64,000 nt of DNA from Agrococcus baldri (GTDB taxonomy: Bacteria; Actinomycetota; Actinomycetes; Actinomycetales; Microbacteriaceae). The translations under genes and the position numbers were made by a program. Position 1 is the first letter of the stretch, and every line of letters starts with the position of its first letter. The notes beneath the pieces are model-generated. The model saw nothing but the letters and a program-made list of their open reading frames with translations. It did not search any database and was not told the DNA's origin. The stretch is taken from positions 1-64,000 of the forward strand of contig BJUU01000004.1 in assembly GCA_007988785.1 (NCBI GenBank), read 5' to 3'. Below are positions 26,113 to 35,645 of this stretch, in pieces.

Positions 26113-26120
26113 CGATTCGC

Positions 26121-27716
26121 TTACCAGCGGCGGCTGTCGTCCGCGCCGGCGTAGTCGGGCCACGGCAGCTCGATGGGCGCCTCGAAGTCGGCAGGCAGCA
26201 GCGCCGGCATCGGCTCGGCCGCGACGCGCTCGTCGAACTCCGCCTTCGCCGCGGCGAGCAGCTCGGGCCGCGTCAGCAGGTCGAGGAAGGTGCCGGCGAC
26301 CGTCTTGCCGGCCGTCACGATCGTCGGCGCGATGGTCGCGGGGATGCCGCCGAGCGCGTTCATCACCCACGCCGGGTACGGCCCCTGCCCCTCGACCGGC
26401 TGCAGCGCCGGCCGTGAGACGTAGAAGCGCACGAGCGGAGCGTAGTGGCTCATCTCGACGTAGTCGTCGCTCGTCCAGTTGCGCTGCCAGGCGGGCATGT
26501 GCTCGCGCAGCGCCCGCTCGGCCTCCTGCGGCGTGATGAGCTGCTCGGTCTGCGCGAGGAAGGGCTTCTCGGCCGGCTCGAGGCCCAGCGAGCGCTGCAT
26601 CTCCTGCGCCACCGCGATCGCGTCGTCGCCGTACGACGGCGCCCCCACCTGCTCGAGGTTGTCGTAGAGCACCTCGGCCATCGCGTGGTTCGTGCGCCCG
26701 GGGCGGCTGCGCGCCACCCAGCGCTCCTCGAGCTCGCAGTGGCCCATCATCGACGCGGCCTGCGCGTTGCGGTCGAGCACCGCGAGGATGCGCTCGGCCA
26801 TCTGGATGTCGGGCGTGCGCCACGAGAACTGGATGCGCGCGACGCGCTGCGGCAGGTTGTCGGCCGTCGCCTGCCCGTCGCTGAGGATGGCGTCGGAGAA
26901 GCTCCAGCCGCCGGTGGCGGGCAGCATCGAGTCGAGCATCGTGCGCGAGGCCGTGTACATCTGCATGAGCGACACGTTCGCGCCCGGGGCCCGCGCCGCC
27001 GAGTGCGAGGCGGGGATGGGCGAGCCGGGGTCGAGCACACCGTGGTCGGCGCTCGAGACCTGCCAGGTCTCCGGGTGGTCGCAGACGAACGTGTAGACCT
27101 TCGAGTAGTAGGCGCCGCACTGCGTGTCCCAGCGGGCCGTGTTGCACAGCGGCAGCATGTAGAAGGGGTGGAAGGAGACGATCGCGTCGGCGTCGTCGTA
27201 GTAGCCGCGCAGCCCGTGCACGACCTTCGAGCCGTGCATCTTCTCGGCCGGCTCGCCCGTGTAGTGCAGGGTGCCGGCGATGCCGTGCTGCTGCATCGCG
27301 TGCTTGGTCGCGAGCACGCCCGCGAGCGTCGAGATGCCGAGCGCCGAGTGCGGGTCGGTGTGGCCGGGCGCGAAGCGCGTGAGCCCCTCGCGCGGCGACT
27401 CGCTCGTGGTCGCGGCCTGGCTGTTGCCCGGCACTGCGTCGTACTCGGCGTAGGTCAGCAGGGTGGGGGCCGACCCATCCGCCGGCCCGTTCGACCAGCG
27501 CGCGCTGAAGGCGGTGGGCATGCCCGCCGAGCCGTCCTCCACCTCGAAGCCCTGCTCGCGCAGCAGCTCGACGTACCAGCGCTGCGAGCGGTACTCGCGC
27601 CAGGCGGGCTCGGCGAGCTCCCAGATGTGGCTGTGCCACTCGGTCAGCTGCGCCAGGTGCTCGTCGATCCAGGCCCGGGCGGTGGCCTTCGCGTCGTCGG
27701 TGAGCTGCATCGTCAT
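26121..27716 (-). CDS. M20 amidohydrolase, AbgB-like
   Basis: The roughly 530-residue M20-family hydrolase resembles the AbgB p-aminobenzoyl-glutamate hydrolase group. Metal-site motifs are LLTYAEYDAVPGNSQAA, PGHTDPHSALG, YTGEPAEKMHGSKVVHGLRG, VSFHPFY and a late GRTNHAMAEVLYDN. Such enzymes cleave an amide bond of a modified amino acid. Three in-frame starts exist (27719, 27716, 27710), and 27716 is favoured because AAGGAA lies 7 nt before it. It is the last gene of the five-gene minus-strand operon. The partner substrate is unknown. Confidence 0.82.
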   Translation of the reverse strand: MTMQLTDDAKATARAWIDEHLAQLTEWHSHIWELAEPAWREYRSQRWYVELLREQGFEVEDGSAGMPTAFSARWSNGPADGSAPTLLTYAEYDAVPGNSQAATTSESPREGLTRFAPGHTDPHSALGISTLAGVLATKHAMQQHGIAGTLHYTGEPAEKMHGSKVVHGLRGYYDDADAIVSFHPFYMLPLCNTARWDTQCGAYYSKVYTFVCDHPETWQVSSADHGVLDPGSPIPASHSAARAPGANVSLMQMYTASRTMLDSMLPATGGWSFSDAILSDGQATADNLPQRVARIQFSWRTPDIQMAERILAVLDRNAQAASMMGHCELEERWVARSRPGRTNHAMAEVLYDNLEQVGAPSYGDDAIAVAQEMQRSLGLEPAEKPFLAQTEQLITPQEAERALREHMPAWQRNWTSDDYVEMSHYAPLVRFYVSRPALQPVEGQGPYPAWVMNALGGIPATIAPTIVTAGKTVAGTFLDLLTRPELLAAAKAEFDERVAAEPMPALLPADFEAPIELPWPDYAGADDSRRW

Positions 27717-27759
27717 CACTGCTTCCTTGCTGGGGTGGTCGGGCGGATGGCGGGGCCCG

Positions 27760-28734
27760 TCAGGCGGGCACCGGCGAGTCTGCGCGGCCCGTCTCGAGCA
27801 GCGAGACGGCGTTCTGCGCCTGGATGCGCACGTACTCGGACTCGGTGCGAGCGGAGAAGTACGCGACGTGGGGCGTGAGCACCACGTCGTCGCGGCCGAG
27901 CAGCGGGTGCCCGGCGGGCGGTGGCTCGACGGCGAGCACGTCGAGGGCAGCGCCCGAGAGCCGCCCGGTGTCGAGCGCGGCGACGAGCGCCGCCTCGTCG
28001 ACGAGTGCGCCGCGGGAGACGTTCACGAGCACCGCGCCATCCGGCATGGCGGCGAGGAAGGCCGCATCGACCATCCGCTCGGTCTCGGCGGTGAGCGGCA
28101 GGTGCAGCGAGAGCACGTGGGAGCGCTCGCGGACCTCTGCCAGCTCGGCCCGCCGGATGCCCAGCTGCTCGAGCTGCGCACGCGTCTGCTCGGTCTCGGG
28201 CAGCAGCGGGTCGCAGCCGACGATGCCCCCGAACAGCGGGCCGGCGATCCGGGCGAGCTCGCGCCCGATCTTGCCGAGGCCGACGATGCCCAGGGTCGTC
28301 TCGCTCAGCCGCCGCGGCGGGCGCGGCGCGCGGCCGCTCCAGTCGCGGGGGTTCGCCGAGCCCGTGTAGAAGCGCAGCTGCCGCACCGCGTGGAGCAGCA
28401 GCGCGAGCGCGTGCGTCGCGACCTCCTCGGTCGCCGCCCCCGGCACGTTCGTCACGACCACGCCGCGCTCGGCGGCCGCCTCCAGGTCGACCATGTCGAC
28501 GCCCATCGACATGGTCGCCACGAGCCGCAGCCGCGGCATCGCCTCGAGCATCGCCCGGGTGATCGGCGCATACCCGTTCAGCAGCACGTCGGCATCCCGG
28601 GCGCCCTCGACGATCGCCGCCGCGTCGCGCGTGCCGAGGATGCGCACCTCGAAGCCGGCGTGCTCGAGCAGCGCGACGCCGAGCGACACGTCCGTGTCGT
28701 CGACGTCGGTGTACACGGCGATGGGCGCGGTCAT
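27760..28734 (-). CDS. D-2-hydroxyacid dehydrogenase (NAD-dependent)
   Basis: This 324-residue protein of the D-isomer-specific 2-hydroxyacid dehydrogenase family reduces 2-oxo acids or oxidises D-2-hydroxy acids. The NAD fold has GIVGLGKIGRELA near residue 145. The catalytic Arg is in VNVSRGALVDE, and the catalytic His in VVLTPHVAYFS. The ATG at 28734 is the first in the conserved frame. It sits between the thiamine enzyme and the M20 hydrolase in the operon, so it could handle a 2-oxo acid made or used by them. Confidence 0.88.
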   Translation of the reverse strand: MTAPIAVYTDVDDTDVSLGVALLEHAGFEVRILGTRDAAAIVEGARDADVLLNGYAPITRAMLEAMPRLRLVATMSMGVDMVDLEAAAERGVVVTNVPGAATEEVATHALALLLHAVRQLRFYTGSANPRDWSGRAPRPPRRLSETTLGIVGLGKIGRELARIAGPLFGGIVGCDPLLPETEQTRAQLEQLGIRRAELAEVRERSHVLSLHLPLTAETERMVDAAFLAAMPDGAVLVNVSRGALVDEAALVAALDTGRLSGAALDVLAVEPPPAGHPLLGRDDVVLTPHVAYFSARTESEYVRIQAQNAVSLLETGRADSPVPA

Positions 28735-28768
28735 CCTGGGGTCCTCTCGGTGCGTCGACGGAGCGGGC

Positions 28769-30418
28769 TCAGCCGCGGAAGCGCGTCTGGTCGACGTGGA
28801 TGAGCTGGAGCCCGCCGGCGGCGATCGCCGCCGGGATGGCCTCGGCCAGCCCCGCGGCATCCGCGACCCGGCGGCCCGAGCCGCCGAACGCATCCGCGAG
28901 CGCCGCCCAGTCGGGCTGCACGAGGTCGACGCCGACCGGCGCGATGCCCGCGTCGGCCTCGTTCTGCTTGATCTCGGCGTAGCCGCCGTTGTCGACCACG
29001 ACGACGGTGACGTCGAGGCGCTGTTCGACCGCGGTCATGAGCTCCTGCAGCGAGAACATCAGCGCGCCGTCGCCGACCACCGCGACGACGGGGCGCTCCG
29101 GCGAGGCGATGCGCGCGCCGAGCGCGGCGGGCAGGCCGTAGCCGAGCGTCGCGTAGGTCGCCATGTAGAGGGCGGTGTTCGGCTCGGATGCGCGCAGCAC
29201 GTTGAGCAGGCCCCAGTAGCCGATCTGGGAGGAGTCGGTCGTGACGATCGCGTCGGCCGGCAGCGCGCCGGCGATCAGCTCGGCGAGCGCGGTGTTCGCG
29301 GGCGAGAGCGCTGCGCACTCGGTGCGCACGCGCTCGAGCGTCGCGGCGACCGCGGCCGCCGCCCCCTCGCGCGGCTCGCCGTCGCCGAGCTCGGCGAGCA
29401 GCGCGCTGAGCGCCGCCCGCGCGTCGCCGGCGATGCCGACCGCTGCCGGCTGGTTGCGGTCGAGCTGCGAGGCGAGCACGTCGACGCGGATGACGCTGCC
29501 GCGGGCCTCGAGGCGATCGACCCACAGCTCTGCGTCGCCGAGCTTCGAGCCGACGACGAGCAGCACGTCGGCGTCGCGGGCCCGCTCGCGCGCGGCGGCG
29601 AGCCGCAGGTTCGAGCCGAGCGAGAGCGGGTGGTGCTCGTCGAGCACCCCCTTGGCGTTGAGCGTCGTGACGACCGGCGCCCCGAGCCGCTCGGCGAGCG
29701 CCCGCAGCTCGGCACCGGCCGCGCGCGAGCCGCCGCCGGCGAGGATCACGGGGTCGGCCGCCTGCCGCAGCAGCTCGGCGGCCCGCGCGACGAGGCCGGC
29801 GTCCGGCGCCGGCGCGGGGGCGTGCTCGCGCGGGGCGAGCGCGTCGCCGTCGAGCGCGGTCTGCTCCTCGAGCAGGTCGAGCGGGATCTCGAGGTAGACC
29901 GGTCGCGGCCTGCCGGTGGCGAAGAGCGCGAAAGCGTCGTGGATCGCCTCGACCGCCTCCTCGGCGCTCTGCACCCGGCGGCCCCACTCGACGATCGCGC
30001 TCGCGGCGCCCAGCTGATCCTTCGTCTCGTGCAGCGTGCCCGCGTCGGCGAACGCCGGTGCACCCGCCGGCCCGCGCGCCGGGCCGGGCGCGATGAGGAT
30101 CATCGGCCGCGACTCGCAGAAGGCCGTGCCGGCGGCCGAGAGCGCGTTCAGCAGGCCGGGGCCGCTCGTGGTGATGACGACGCCCGGCAGTCCCGTGCGC
30201 AGCGACCAGCCGTCGGCGGCGTAGCCGGCGCCCTGCTCGTGCCTCGTGGTGACGGGCCGGATGCCGAGCGGCCCGAGCGGCCGGTAGAGCTCGAGGTTGT
30301 GGGTGCCGGGGATGCCGAACACCGTGTCGACGCCGTAGCCGTGCAGCGTCTCGATGACGACCCATCCGGTGGTGCGACGCACGGTGGTCTCCACCGGCGT
30401 CTCCGTCGTCGTCCCCAT
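28769..30418 (-). CDS. Thiamine-diphosphate-dependent enzyme, acetolactate-synthase-like
   Basis: The 549-residue protein has the three-domain layout of acetolactate synthase / benzoylformate decarboxylase enzymes. The N-terminal Pyr domain has the catalytic Glu in TRHEQGAGYAADGW. A central helical linker domain follows, then the C-terminal PP domain with the cofactor motif GDGALMFSLQE and NGGYAEIKQNE. ETLHGYGVDTVFGIPG is the standard opening. No regulatory ilvN-like gene is nearby, so a catabolic 2-oxo acid decarboxylase or carboligase is more likely than branched-chain synthesis. Its ATG overlaps the amidohydrolase stop in TGATG. Confidence 0.88.
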   Translation of the reverse strand: MGTTTETPVETTVRRTTGWVVIETLHGYGVDTVFGIPGTHNLELYRPLGPLGIRPVTTRHEQGAGYAADGWSLRTGLPGVVITTSGPGLLNALSAAGTAFCESRPMILIAPGPARGPAGAPAFADAGTLHETKDQLGAASAIVEWGRRVQSAEEAVEAIHDAFALFATGRPRPVYLEIPLDLLEEQTALDGDALAPREHAPAPAPDAGLVARAAELLRQAADPVILAGGGSRAAGAELRALAERLGAPVVTTLNAKGVLDEHHPLSLGSNLRLAAARERARDADVLLVVGSKLGDAELWVDRLEARGSVIRVDVLASQLDRNQPAAVGIAGDARAALSALLAELGDGEPREGAAAAVAATLERVRTECAALSPANTALAELIAGALPADAIVTTDSSQIGYWGLLNVLRASEPNTALYMATYATLGYGLPAALGARIASPERPVVAVVGDGALMFSLQELMTAVEQRLDVTVVVVDNGGYAEIKQNEADAGIAPVGVDLVQPDWAALADAFGGSGRRVADAAGLAEAIPAAIAAGGLQLIHVDQTRFRG

Positions 30419-32085
30419 CAGGATGCCTCCGCATCGAATCGTCGGGTGCCGTCGACCCAGGTCTCGAGCACGCGGATGGCCGCGATCTCCTCGGCCGGCG
30501 CCGCGAGCGGGTCGGCCGAGAGGATGGCGAAGTCGGCGCGCTTGCCGACGGTGAGCGAGCCGAGCTCGGCCTCGCGCCCGAGCGAGATCGCGCCCTCGAG
30601 GGTGTGGGCGCGCAGCGCCGTCGCCGCGTCGATGCGCAGCGCGTCGGGGCCGAGCTTCGTGCCGCGCCGGGTGACGCGGGTCACGGCAGCCTGCATCGCC
30701 TCGAGCGGCAGCGGCTCGGCCACCGGCGCATCCGACGAGATCGTCACCGGCACCCCGGCCGCCACGAGCTCGCCCAGCGGGTTGAAGCGCTCACCGGGCG
30801 TGCCGATGGCCTGCTCGACGCCCTCGCCCCAGTTGTAGTGGTGCTGCGGCTGGTTCACCGGGCGGATGCCGAGGGCGGCCATGCGGGCGATGTCGCCCCG
30901 GGTGGGGAGGCCGCAGTGCTCGATGCGGTGGCGCGCGTCGGCGTCGGGGTGCTCGGCGAGCGCCGCCTCGAGCGCGTCGACGACCATGGTGATCGCGGTG
31001 GGCGACTGCGCGTGCGTGGCCGTCTGCAGCCCCGCGGCGTGCGCCCTGCGCACGAGCCCGGCGTACTCGGCGGGCTCGTGGTACAGCTGCCCGGTGCGGC
31101 AGGGGTCGCCGACGTAGCCCTCGGGGAAGTACGCCGTCCAGCCGCCGAGCGTGCCGTCGGCGTAGAGCTTGATGCCGGTGGCCGCGAGGAAGGCGTTGCC
31201 GAAGGGGCCGGTGATGCCGAGCTCGATGACCTGCTCGAGCAGGTGCGAGAGGAAGTACATCGAGACCCGCATCGACAGCGCGCCCCGATCGGCCATCGCG
31301 AGCCAGGCCGCGAGCTCGCGCTGCGAGACCTGCGCGTCGCCGATCGTGGTGACGCCGCCGGCGAGGAAGGCGCGCTGGGCGATGTCGAGCTGCCGCTGGT
31401 GCTCGGCCGGCTCGTCGCCGAGGTGGAAGTTCGGCCCGTGATGGCCGACCTTCACGCCGTGCACGCCGGTGAGCACGTTGCAGGCGGCATCCGAGAGCTC
31501 CCCGGTGAGCTCGCCGTCGGCGTCGCGGAAGAACTCGCCGCCCTCCGGGTTCGGGGTGTCGCGCGTGATGCCGAAGCGCTCGAGCGTGAACGAGTTGACG
31601 ACGCCGCCGTGGCCGGAGGCGTTCATCACGTAGACCTCGCGGTCGTCGGCGACCCGGTCGAGCTCGTGCCGCGTCGGGTGGCGGCGCTCGGCGAGGTTGC
31701 GCTGCTCGTAGCCGTAGCCCCGCACCGGCACGCCGGGCGGCAGCCGCTTCGCGCCCTCGCGCATCGCCTCGACCAGCTCGTCGATCGAGCCGGCCCTGGC
31801 GGGCGAGACGTCGGTCCAGGTCAGCAGCTGCCCGTGCATGAGCGGATGCGCGTGCGCGTCGACGAAGCCCGGCACGACGGTCGCGCCCGGCCGGTCGACG
31901 CGCACGGCGTCGAGACCGGCGGCGGCCCGCTCCACCTCTGCCACCGTGCCGACCGCCAGGATCCTGCCGCCGGCGACGAGCATGGCCTCGGCCTCGGGCC
32001 GCTCGTCGTCGACGGTGAGGATGCGGTCGGCGGTGACGATCGTCGGCGCCGAGTCGCGGTCGTCGTAGGTGGCGAGGCGGCGCAC
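30418..32085 (-). CDS. YtcJ-type metal-dependent amidohydrolase
   Basis: This 555-residue amidohydrolase_3 protein has the first metal motif VDAHAHPLMHG near residue 75. The barrel follows with YEQRNLAERRHPTR, ATHAQSPTAI, HRIEHCGL and SSDAPVAEPLP, and the beta-sandwich residues flank the barrel. These are the usual YtcJ features. The family cleaves varied amides and cyclic imides, and the substrate is unknown. The start is 1 bp from the MHS permease stop, and its stop overlaps the next start, so the operon is tightly coupled. Confidence 0.88.
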   Translation of the reverse strand: MRRLATYDDRDSAPTIVTADRILTVDDERPEAEAMLVAGGRILAVGTVAEVERAAAGLDAVRVDRPGATVVPGFVDAHAHPLMHGQLLTWTDVSPARAGSIDELVEAMREGAKRLPPGVPVRGYGYEQRNLAERRHPTRHELDRVADDREVYVMNASGHGGVVNSFTLERFGITRDTPNPEGGEFFRDADGELTGELSDAACNVLTGVHGVKVGHHGPNFHLGDEPAEHQRQLDIAQRAFLAGGVTTIGDAQVSQRELAAWLAMADRGALSMRVSMYFLSHLLEQVIELGITGPFGNAFLAATGIKLYADGTLGGWTAYFPEGYVGDPCRTGQLYHEPAEYAGLVRRAHAAGLQTATHAQSPTAITMVVDALEAALAEHPDADARHRIEHCGLPTRGDIARMAALGIRPVNQPQHHYNWGEGVEQAIGTPGERFNPLGELVAAGVPVTISSDAPVAEPLPLEAMQAAVTRVTRRGTKLGPDALRIDAATALRAHTLEGAISLGREAELGSLTVGKRADFAILSADPLAAPAEEIAAIRVLETWVDGTRRFDAEAS

Positions 32086-32086
32086 G

Positions 32087-33436
32087 TCAGTCGGCCTTGT
32101 CGGTGCGGATGGCGGTGGTGTCGAGGCGCGGCTCGAGCGACTGCGTCACCGCGGCCTCGTCCGAGTGCTGCGGTGCCAGCCAGGTCGACACCCAGGCGAC
32201 CAGGCCCAGGAAGGCGAACAGGCCGACGACGGCCCAGATGTTGCCCGTGAGGGCGAACAGGCCGGTGGCGGCGATGGGCGTGAGCCCGCCGAAGACCGCG
32301 GCGCCCGTGCCGTACGAGAGCGACATCGAGGTGTAGCGCGACTGCGGGCGGAACATCTGCGCCATCAGCGCCGACAGGGGCGCCCAGGTGGCGCTCATGG
32401 TGAGGCGGATGGCCGACACCAGCACGTAGATCATCGTCACGTCGTGGTTGTCGATGGCGAGGATGAGCGGCAGCACGATCACCACCGACAGGCCCACGCC
32501 GAGGTACATCATCAGCTTGCGGCCCCACTTGTCGCCCAGCGCCGCCAGCGGCAGGGTGACGAGCGCCTCGACGAACGACGCGACCGTCATCGCGCCGAGG
32601 ATGATCGAGGGGTCGAGACCGACCTGCTCGGAGACGGCGTAGCTCTGCACGTAGGTGGTGGCGAAGTAGTAGCCGCCGGACGGGATGGCGACCAGGCCGA
32701 AGCCCAGCAGCATCGGGTACCAGTTGTTCTTGAGCGCGAACACGATGGGCGTCGACTGCTGGCGCTCCTGCACCTTCGCCTCGAACACCGGCGTCTCCTC
32801 GACCCGGTAGCGCACCCAGAAGCCCACGGCGATCAGCACGACGCTGGCCAGGAACGGCACGCGCCAGCCCCAGGTCAGGAGCACGTCGTCGCCCATGGCC
32901 GAGAGGATCCAGAAGGCGCCGGTCGCCAGCAGGGCGCCGAGCGGGTTGCCGAGCTGCGTGAAGCCGCCGTAGAAGGTCTTCCACTTCTCGGGCGCGCTCT
33001 CGACCGCCATCAGGCTCGCGCCGCCCCACTCGCCGCCGACGGCGAGGCCCTGGCAGACGCGCAGCACGATCAGCAGGATCGCCGCGGTCACGCCGATCGT
33101 GCTGTAGTCGGGCACCAGGCCGACCAGCACCGTCGCGACGCCCATCAGCAGCAGCGTGATGGTGAGCGCCGGCTTGCGGCCGATGCGGTCGCCGATGTGC
33201 CCGAAGATGATGCCGCCCAGCGGGCGCACGAAGAACGCCACCGCGAAGGTCGCGAACGAGGCGAGCGTGCCGATGGCCGGCTCCGCCTCGGGGAAGAACA
33301 CGTGCGGGAAGACGATCGCCGCCGCGGTCGCGTAGACGTAGAAGTCGTACCACTCGATCGTGGTGCCGACGAGGGCGGCGGTGCCCGACTTGAGTGCCCT
33401 GCGGTGCGGGCTGACGGGCGCAGTGGTGGCAGTCAT
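32087..33436 (-). CDS. MFS transporter, MHS (metabolite:H+ symporter) type
   Basis: This 449-residue, 12-helix permease has the MHS opening GTTIEWYDFYVYATA, the GHIGDRIGRKPALT loop, the GLAVGGEWGGASLMAVE segment and VEALVTLPLAALGDKWGRK in the second half. It probably imports an organic acid or amino-acid derivative that the operon degrades. It is the first gene of the minus-strand operon and diverges from the Lrp/AsnC regulator across 239 bp. It is clearly different from the MHS protein at 21-22 kb. Confidence 0.88.
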   Translation of the reverse strand: MTATTAPVSPHRRALKSGTAALVGTTIEWYDFYVYATAAAIVFPHVFFPEAEPAIGTLASFATFAVAFFVRPLGGIIFGHIGDRIGRKPALTITLLLMGVATVLVGLVPDYSTIGVTAAILLIVLRVCQGLAVGGEWGGASLMAVESAPEKWKTFYGGFTQLGNPLGALLATGAFWILSAMGDDVLLTWGWRVPFLASVVLIAVGFWVRYRVEETPVFEAKVQERQQSTPIVFALKNNWYPMLLGFGLVAIPSGGYYFATTYVQSYAVSEQVGLDPSIILGAMTVASFVEALVTLPLAALGDKWGRKLMMYLGVGLSVVIVLPLILAIDNHDVTMIYVLVSAIRLTMSATWAPLSALMAQMFRPQSRYTSMSLSYGTGAAVFGGLTPIAATGLFALTGNIWAVVGLFAFLGLVAWVSTWLAPQHSDEAAVTQSLEPRLDTTAIRTDKAD

Positions 33437-33675
33437 TGGGGAGCTCCCTTGCTCGGATGCATCGGGGCGGCGCAGACCCCGGATGCGTTGACGATAGACC
33501 AGCGGCGACCCCGCCGCGACCCCAGATGCACGGCACGATCAGCCCCCTGCCGACGATTCGGATGCTGTACCCCGCAGTCGGGCCGCGAACAGAGCGCGTA
33601 GGCTCACGTGCACCGATGATCTGCCGACCACCCCGGGCAGATCCGCGAACTTCGTCCGCCGCCCCGAGGAGCCGC
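33437..33675. promoter_or_regulatory. Divergent promoter region, MHS operon and Lrp-type regulator
   Basis: The 239 bp between two divergent starts carries a plus-strand TAGGCT -10 at 33599-33604. An in-frame ATG at 33616, near the expected start of transcription, could give a 20-residue longer regulator. The SD-preceded ATG at 33676 is preferred. No clear palindrome was found. Confidence 0.4.
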
Positions 33676-34614
33676 ATGACCACGCCAGCACCCCGCCCCA
33701 CGCTCGAGCGCGACCACGCAGCGCTCGATGCCGCGATCACGCGCGCTCTGCAGGGCGACGGCCGGGCCAGCATCAGCGAGCTCGCCGCGGTCGTCGGCGC
33801 CTCGCGCGACCTCGTCTCGCAGCGGCTGCGCGTGCTGCTCGAGCGCGACGGGCTGCGCATCGTCGCCGCGCTCGACCCGGGTGTCGCCGGCCACCACGTG
33901 CTGGTGCACACCATGATCGCCGTCGACGGCCGTGCCGCTCCCGTCGCGCAGCAGATCGCCGAGCGCCCCGACTCGGTGTTCGTCTCGATGACGAGCGGCG
34001 CGCTGCCGCTCGTGGTCGAGTCGCGCCACGCGAGCATCGAGGCGCTGCACGCCTCGCTCGACGACGTCCGCCGCATCCCGAGCGTGCGGCGCCTGCGGGT
34101 GTCGACCTACGCGGAGGTGCTCAAGGGCTTCTTCGTCTCGAACCGTCGCGAGACGGTGAGCCTCGACGCGCTCGACCGGGAACTCATCGCCTCGCTGCAG
34201 CGCGACGGCCGCGCGAGCTACCGGGCGCTCGGCGACGCCGTGCACCTCGCGCCGTCCTCGGCGCGCGCCCGGGTGCACCGCCTGATCGACGCCGGCGTCA
34301 TCCGCATCTCGGCGCTGCAGTCGGGCGGCCCCTCGCGCACGCGCTTCGCGATCGGCATCGGCATCACCGCGGTGGGCGAGGCGGGCGCCATCGCCGACTA
34401 CCTGCTCGCCTCCCCCGCGATCGACTTCGCCGCCAGGGCGCACGGCGTGTTCGACTTCATCGCCACCGTGTCGGGCGCCGCATCCGCCCCGCTGCTCGCC
34501 GTGATCGAGGAGCTGCGCGCGATCGAGCAGGTGAGCGCGCTCGAGTCCTGGACGCACTACGACGTCATCAAGGAGGACTACGCCCGCACGGTCGGGCGGA
34601 TGCTCGCCGGCTGA
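33676..34614 (+). CDS. Lrp/AsnC-family regulator with two HTH domains
   Basis: The 312-residue protein carries two AsnC-type helix-turn-helix domains. The first is near residues 15-60 ([31 protein letters not shown]). The second is near 170-215 ([34 protein letters not shown]), preceded by a partial ligand-domain-like segment and followed by a RAM-like domain. Ordinary Lrp proteins have about 150 residues and one HTH, so this is the fused double form known in actinobacteria. A GAGGAG site precedes the ATG. It probably controls the divergent operon and the agmatinase/aminotransferase pair. Confidence 0.88.
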   Translation: MTTPAPRPTLERDHAALDAAITRALQGDGRASISELAAVVGASRDLVSQRLRVLLERDGLRIVAALDPGVAGHHVLVHTMIAVDGRAAPVAQQIAERPDSVFVSMTSGALPLVVESRHASIEALHASLDDVRRIPSVRRLRVSTYAEVLKGFFVSNRRETVSLDALDRELIASLQRDGRASYRALGDAVHLAPSSARARVHRLIDAGVIRISALQSGGPSRTRFAIGIGITAVGEAGAIADYLLASPAIDFAARAHGVFDFIATVSGAASAPLLAVIEELRAIEQVSALESWTHYDVIKEDYARTVGRMLAG

Positions 34615-34685
34615 TCGGGCCGGCACCGGCGCGCACCGCCGCCTGCAGTAGCGTGCTGGCTGAGCGACGACACCAGGAGGCGACC

Positions 34686-35645
34686 ATGACAGAGCAGGCC
34701 GGCGCAGCACCGATCGGACCCGTCGACGCGAGCCGCGTGCCGCGCTTCGCGGGCATCGCGACCTTCGCGAAGCTGCCGCGCATCGACGAGGTCGAGCGTG
34801 CCGACATCGCCGTCGTCGGGGTGCCCTTCGACAGCGGCGTGAGCTTCCGCCCCGGCGCCCGCTTCGGCCCCTCGCACGTGCGCGAGATCAGCCGGCTGCT
34901 GCGCCCCTACAACCCCGCGCAGCAGGTGGCGCCCTTCGAGGCCCAGCAGGTCGTCGACGCGGGCGACATGGCCGTCAACCCCTTCTCGATCGACGAGGCC
35001 GTCGCCGACATCGAGGCGCAGGCCCGCGCGCTGACGCGGGACGGCACGCGCCTCGTCACGATCGGCGGCGACCACACGATCGCGCTGCCGCTGCTGCGCG
35101 CCGCGCACGCGATCCACGGGCCGGTCGCAGTGGTGCACTTCGACGCCCACCTCGACACCTGGGACACCTACTTCGGCGCCCCCGTCACGCACGGCACGCC
35201 CTTCCGGCGCGCGAGCGAGGAGGGGCTGATCGACCTGACCGCGAGCGCCCACCTGGGCATCCGCGGCCCCCTCTACGCCCAGGCCGACCTCGACGACGAC
35301 GCGCGCCTGGGATTCGTGCCCATCACCGCATCCGCCATCGAGGTCGACGGCGTCGAGCGCGCCATCGAGCGGCTGCTCGAGCGGCTCGGCGACGCCAAGG
35401 TCTACATCTCGATCGACATCGACGTGCTCGACCCCGCGCATGCGCCCGGCACCGGCACGCCGGAGGCGGGCGGGCTCACGAGCCGCGAGCTGCTGCGCAT
35501 CCTGCGCGCGATGGCGCACCTCGAGATCGTCGGCGCCGACGTGGTCGAGGTTGCCCCCGCCTACGACCACGCCCAGATGACGGCGGTCGCTGCCAGCCAC
35601 GCGCTGTACGAGCTGATCTCGGCGATGGCACCGCGCGAGCCGTGA
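34686..35645 (+). CDS. speB: Agmatinase/ureohydrolase family protein
   Basis: The 319-residue binuclear manganese ureohydrolase has all metal motifs: [21 protein letters not shown] and [22 protein letters not shown]. The family cleaves urea from a guanidino group. Agmatinase is the default name, but guanidinobutyrase and guanidinopropionase share these motifs, so the substrate is uncertain. AGGAGG lies 6 nt before the ATG, and TAGCGT is a possible -10 about 30 nt upstream. The next gene starts inside its stop codon (GTGA). Confidence 0.85.
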   Translation: MTEQAGAAPIGPVDASRVPRFAGIATFAKLPRIDEVERADIAVVGVPFDSGVSFRPGARFGPSHVREISRLLRPYNPAQQVAPFEAQQVVDAGDMAVNPFSIDEAVADIEAQARALTRDGTRLVTIGGDHTIALPLLRAAHAIHGPVAVVHFDAHLDTWDTYFGAPVTHGTPFRRASEEGLIDLTASAHLGIRGPLYAQADLDDDARLGFVPITASAIEVDGVERAIERLLERLGDAKVYISIDIDVLDPAHAPGTGTPEAGGLTSRELLRILRAMAHLEIVGADVVEVAPAYDHAQMTAVAASHALYELISAMAPREP

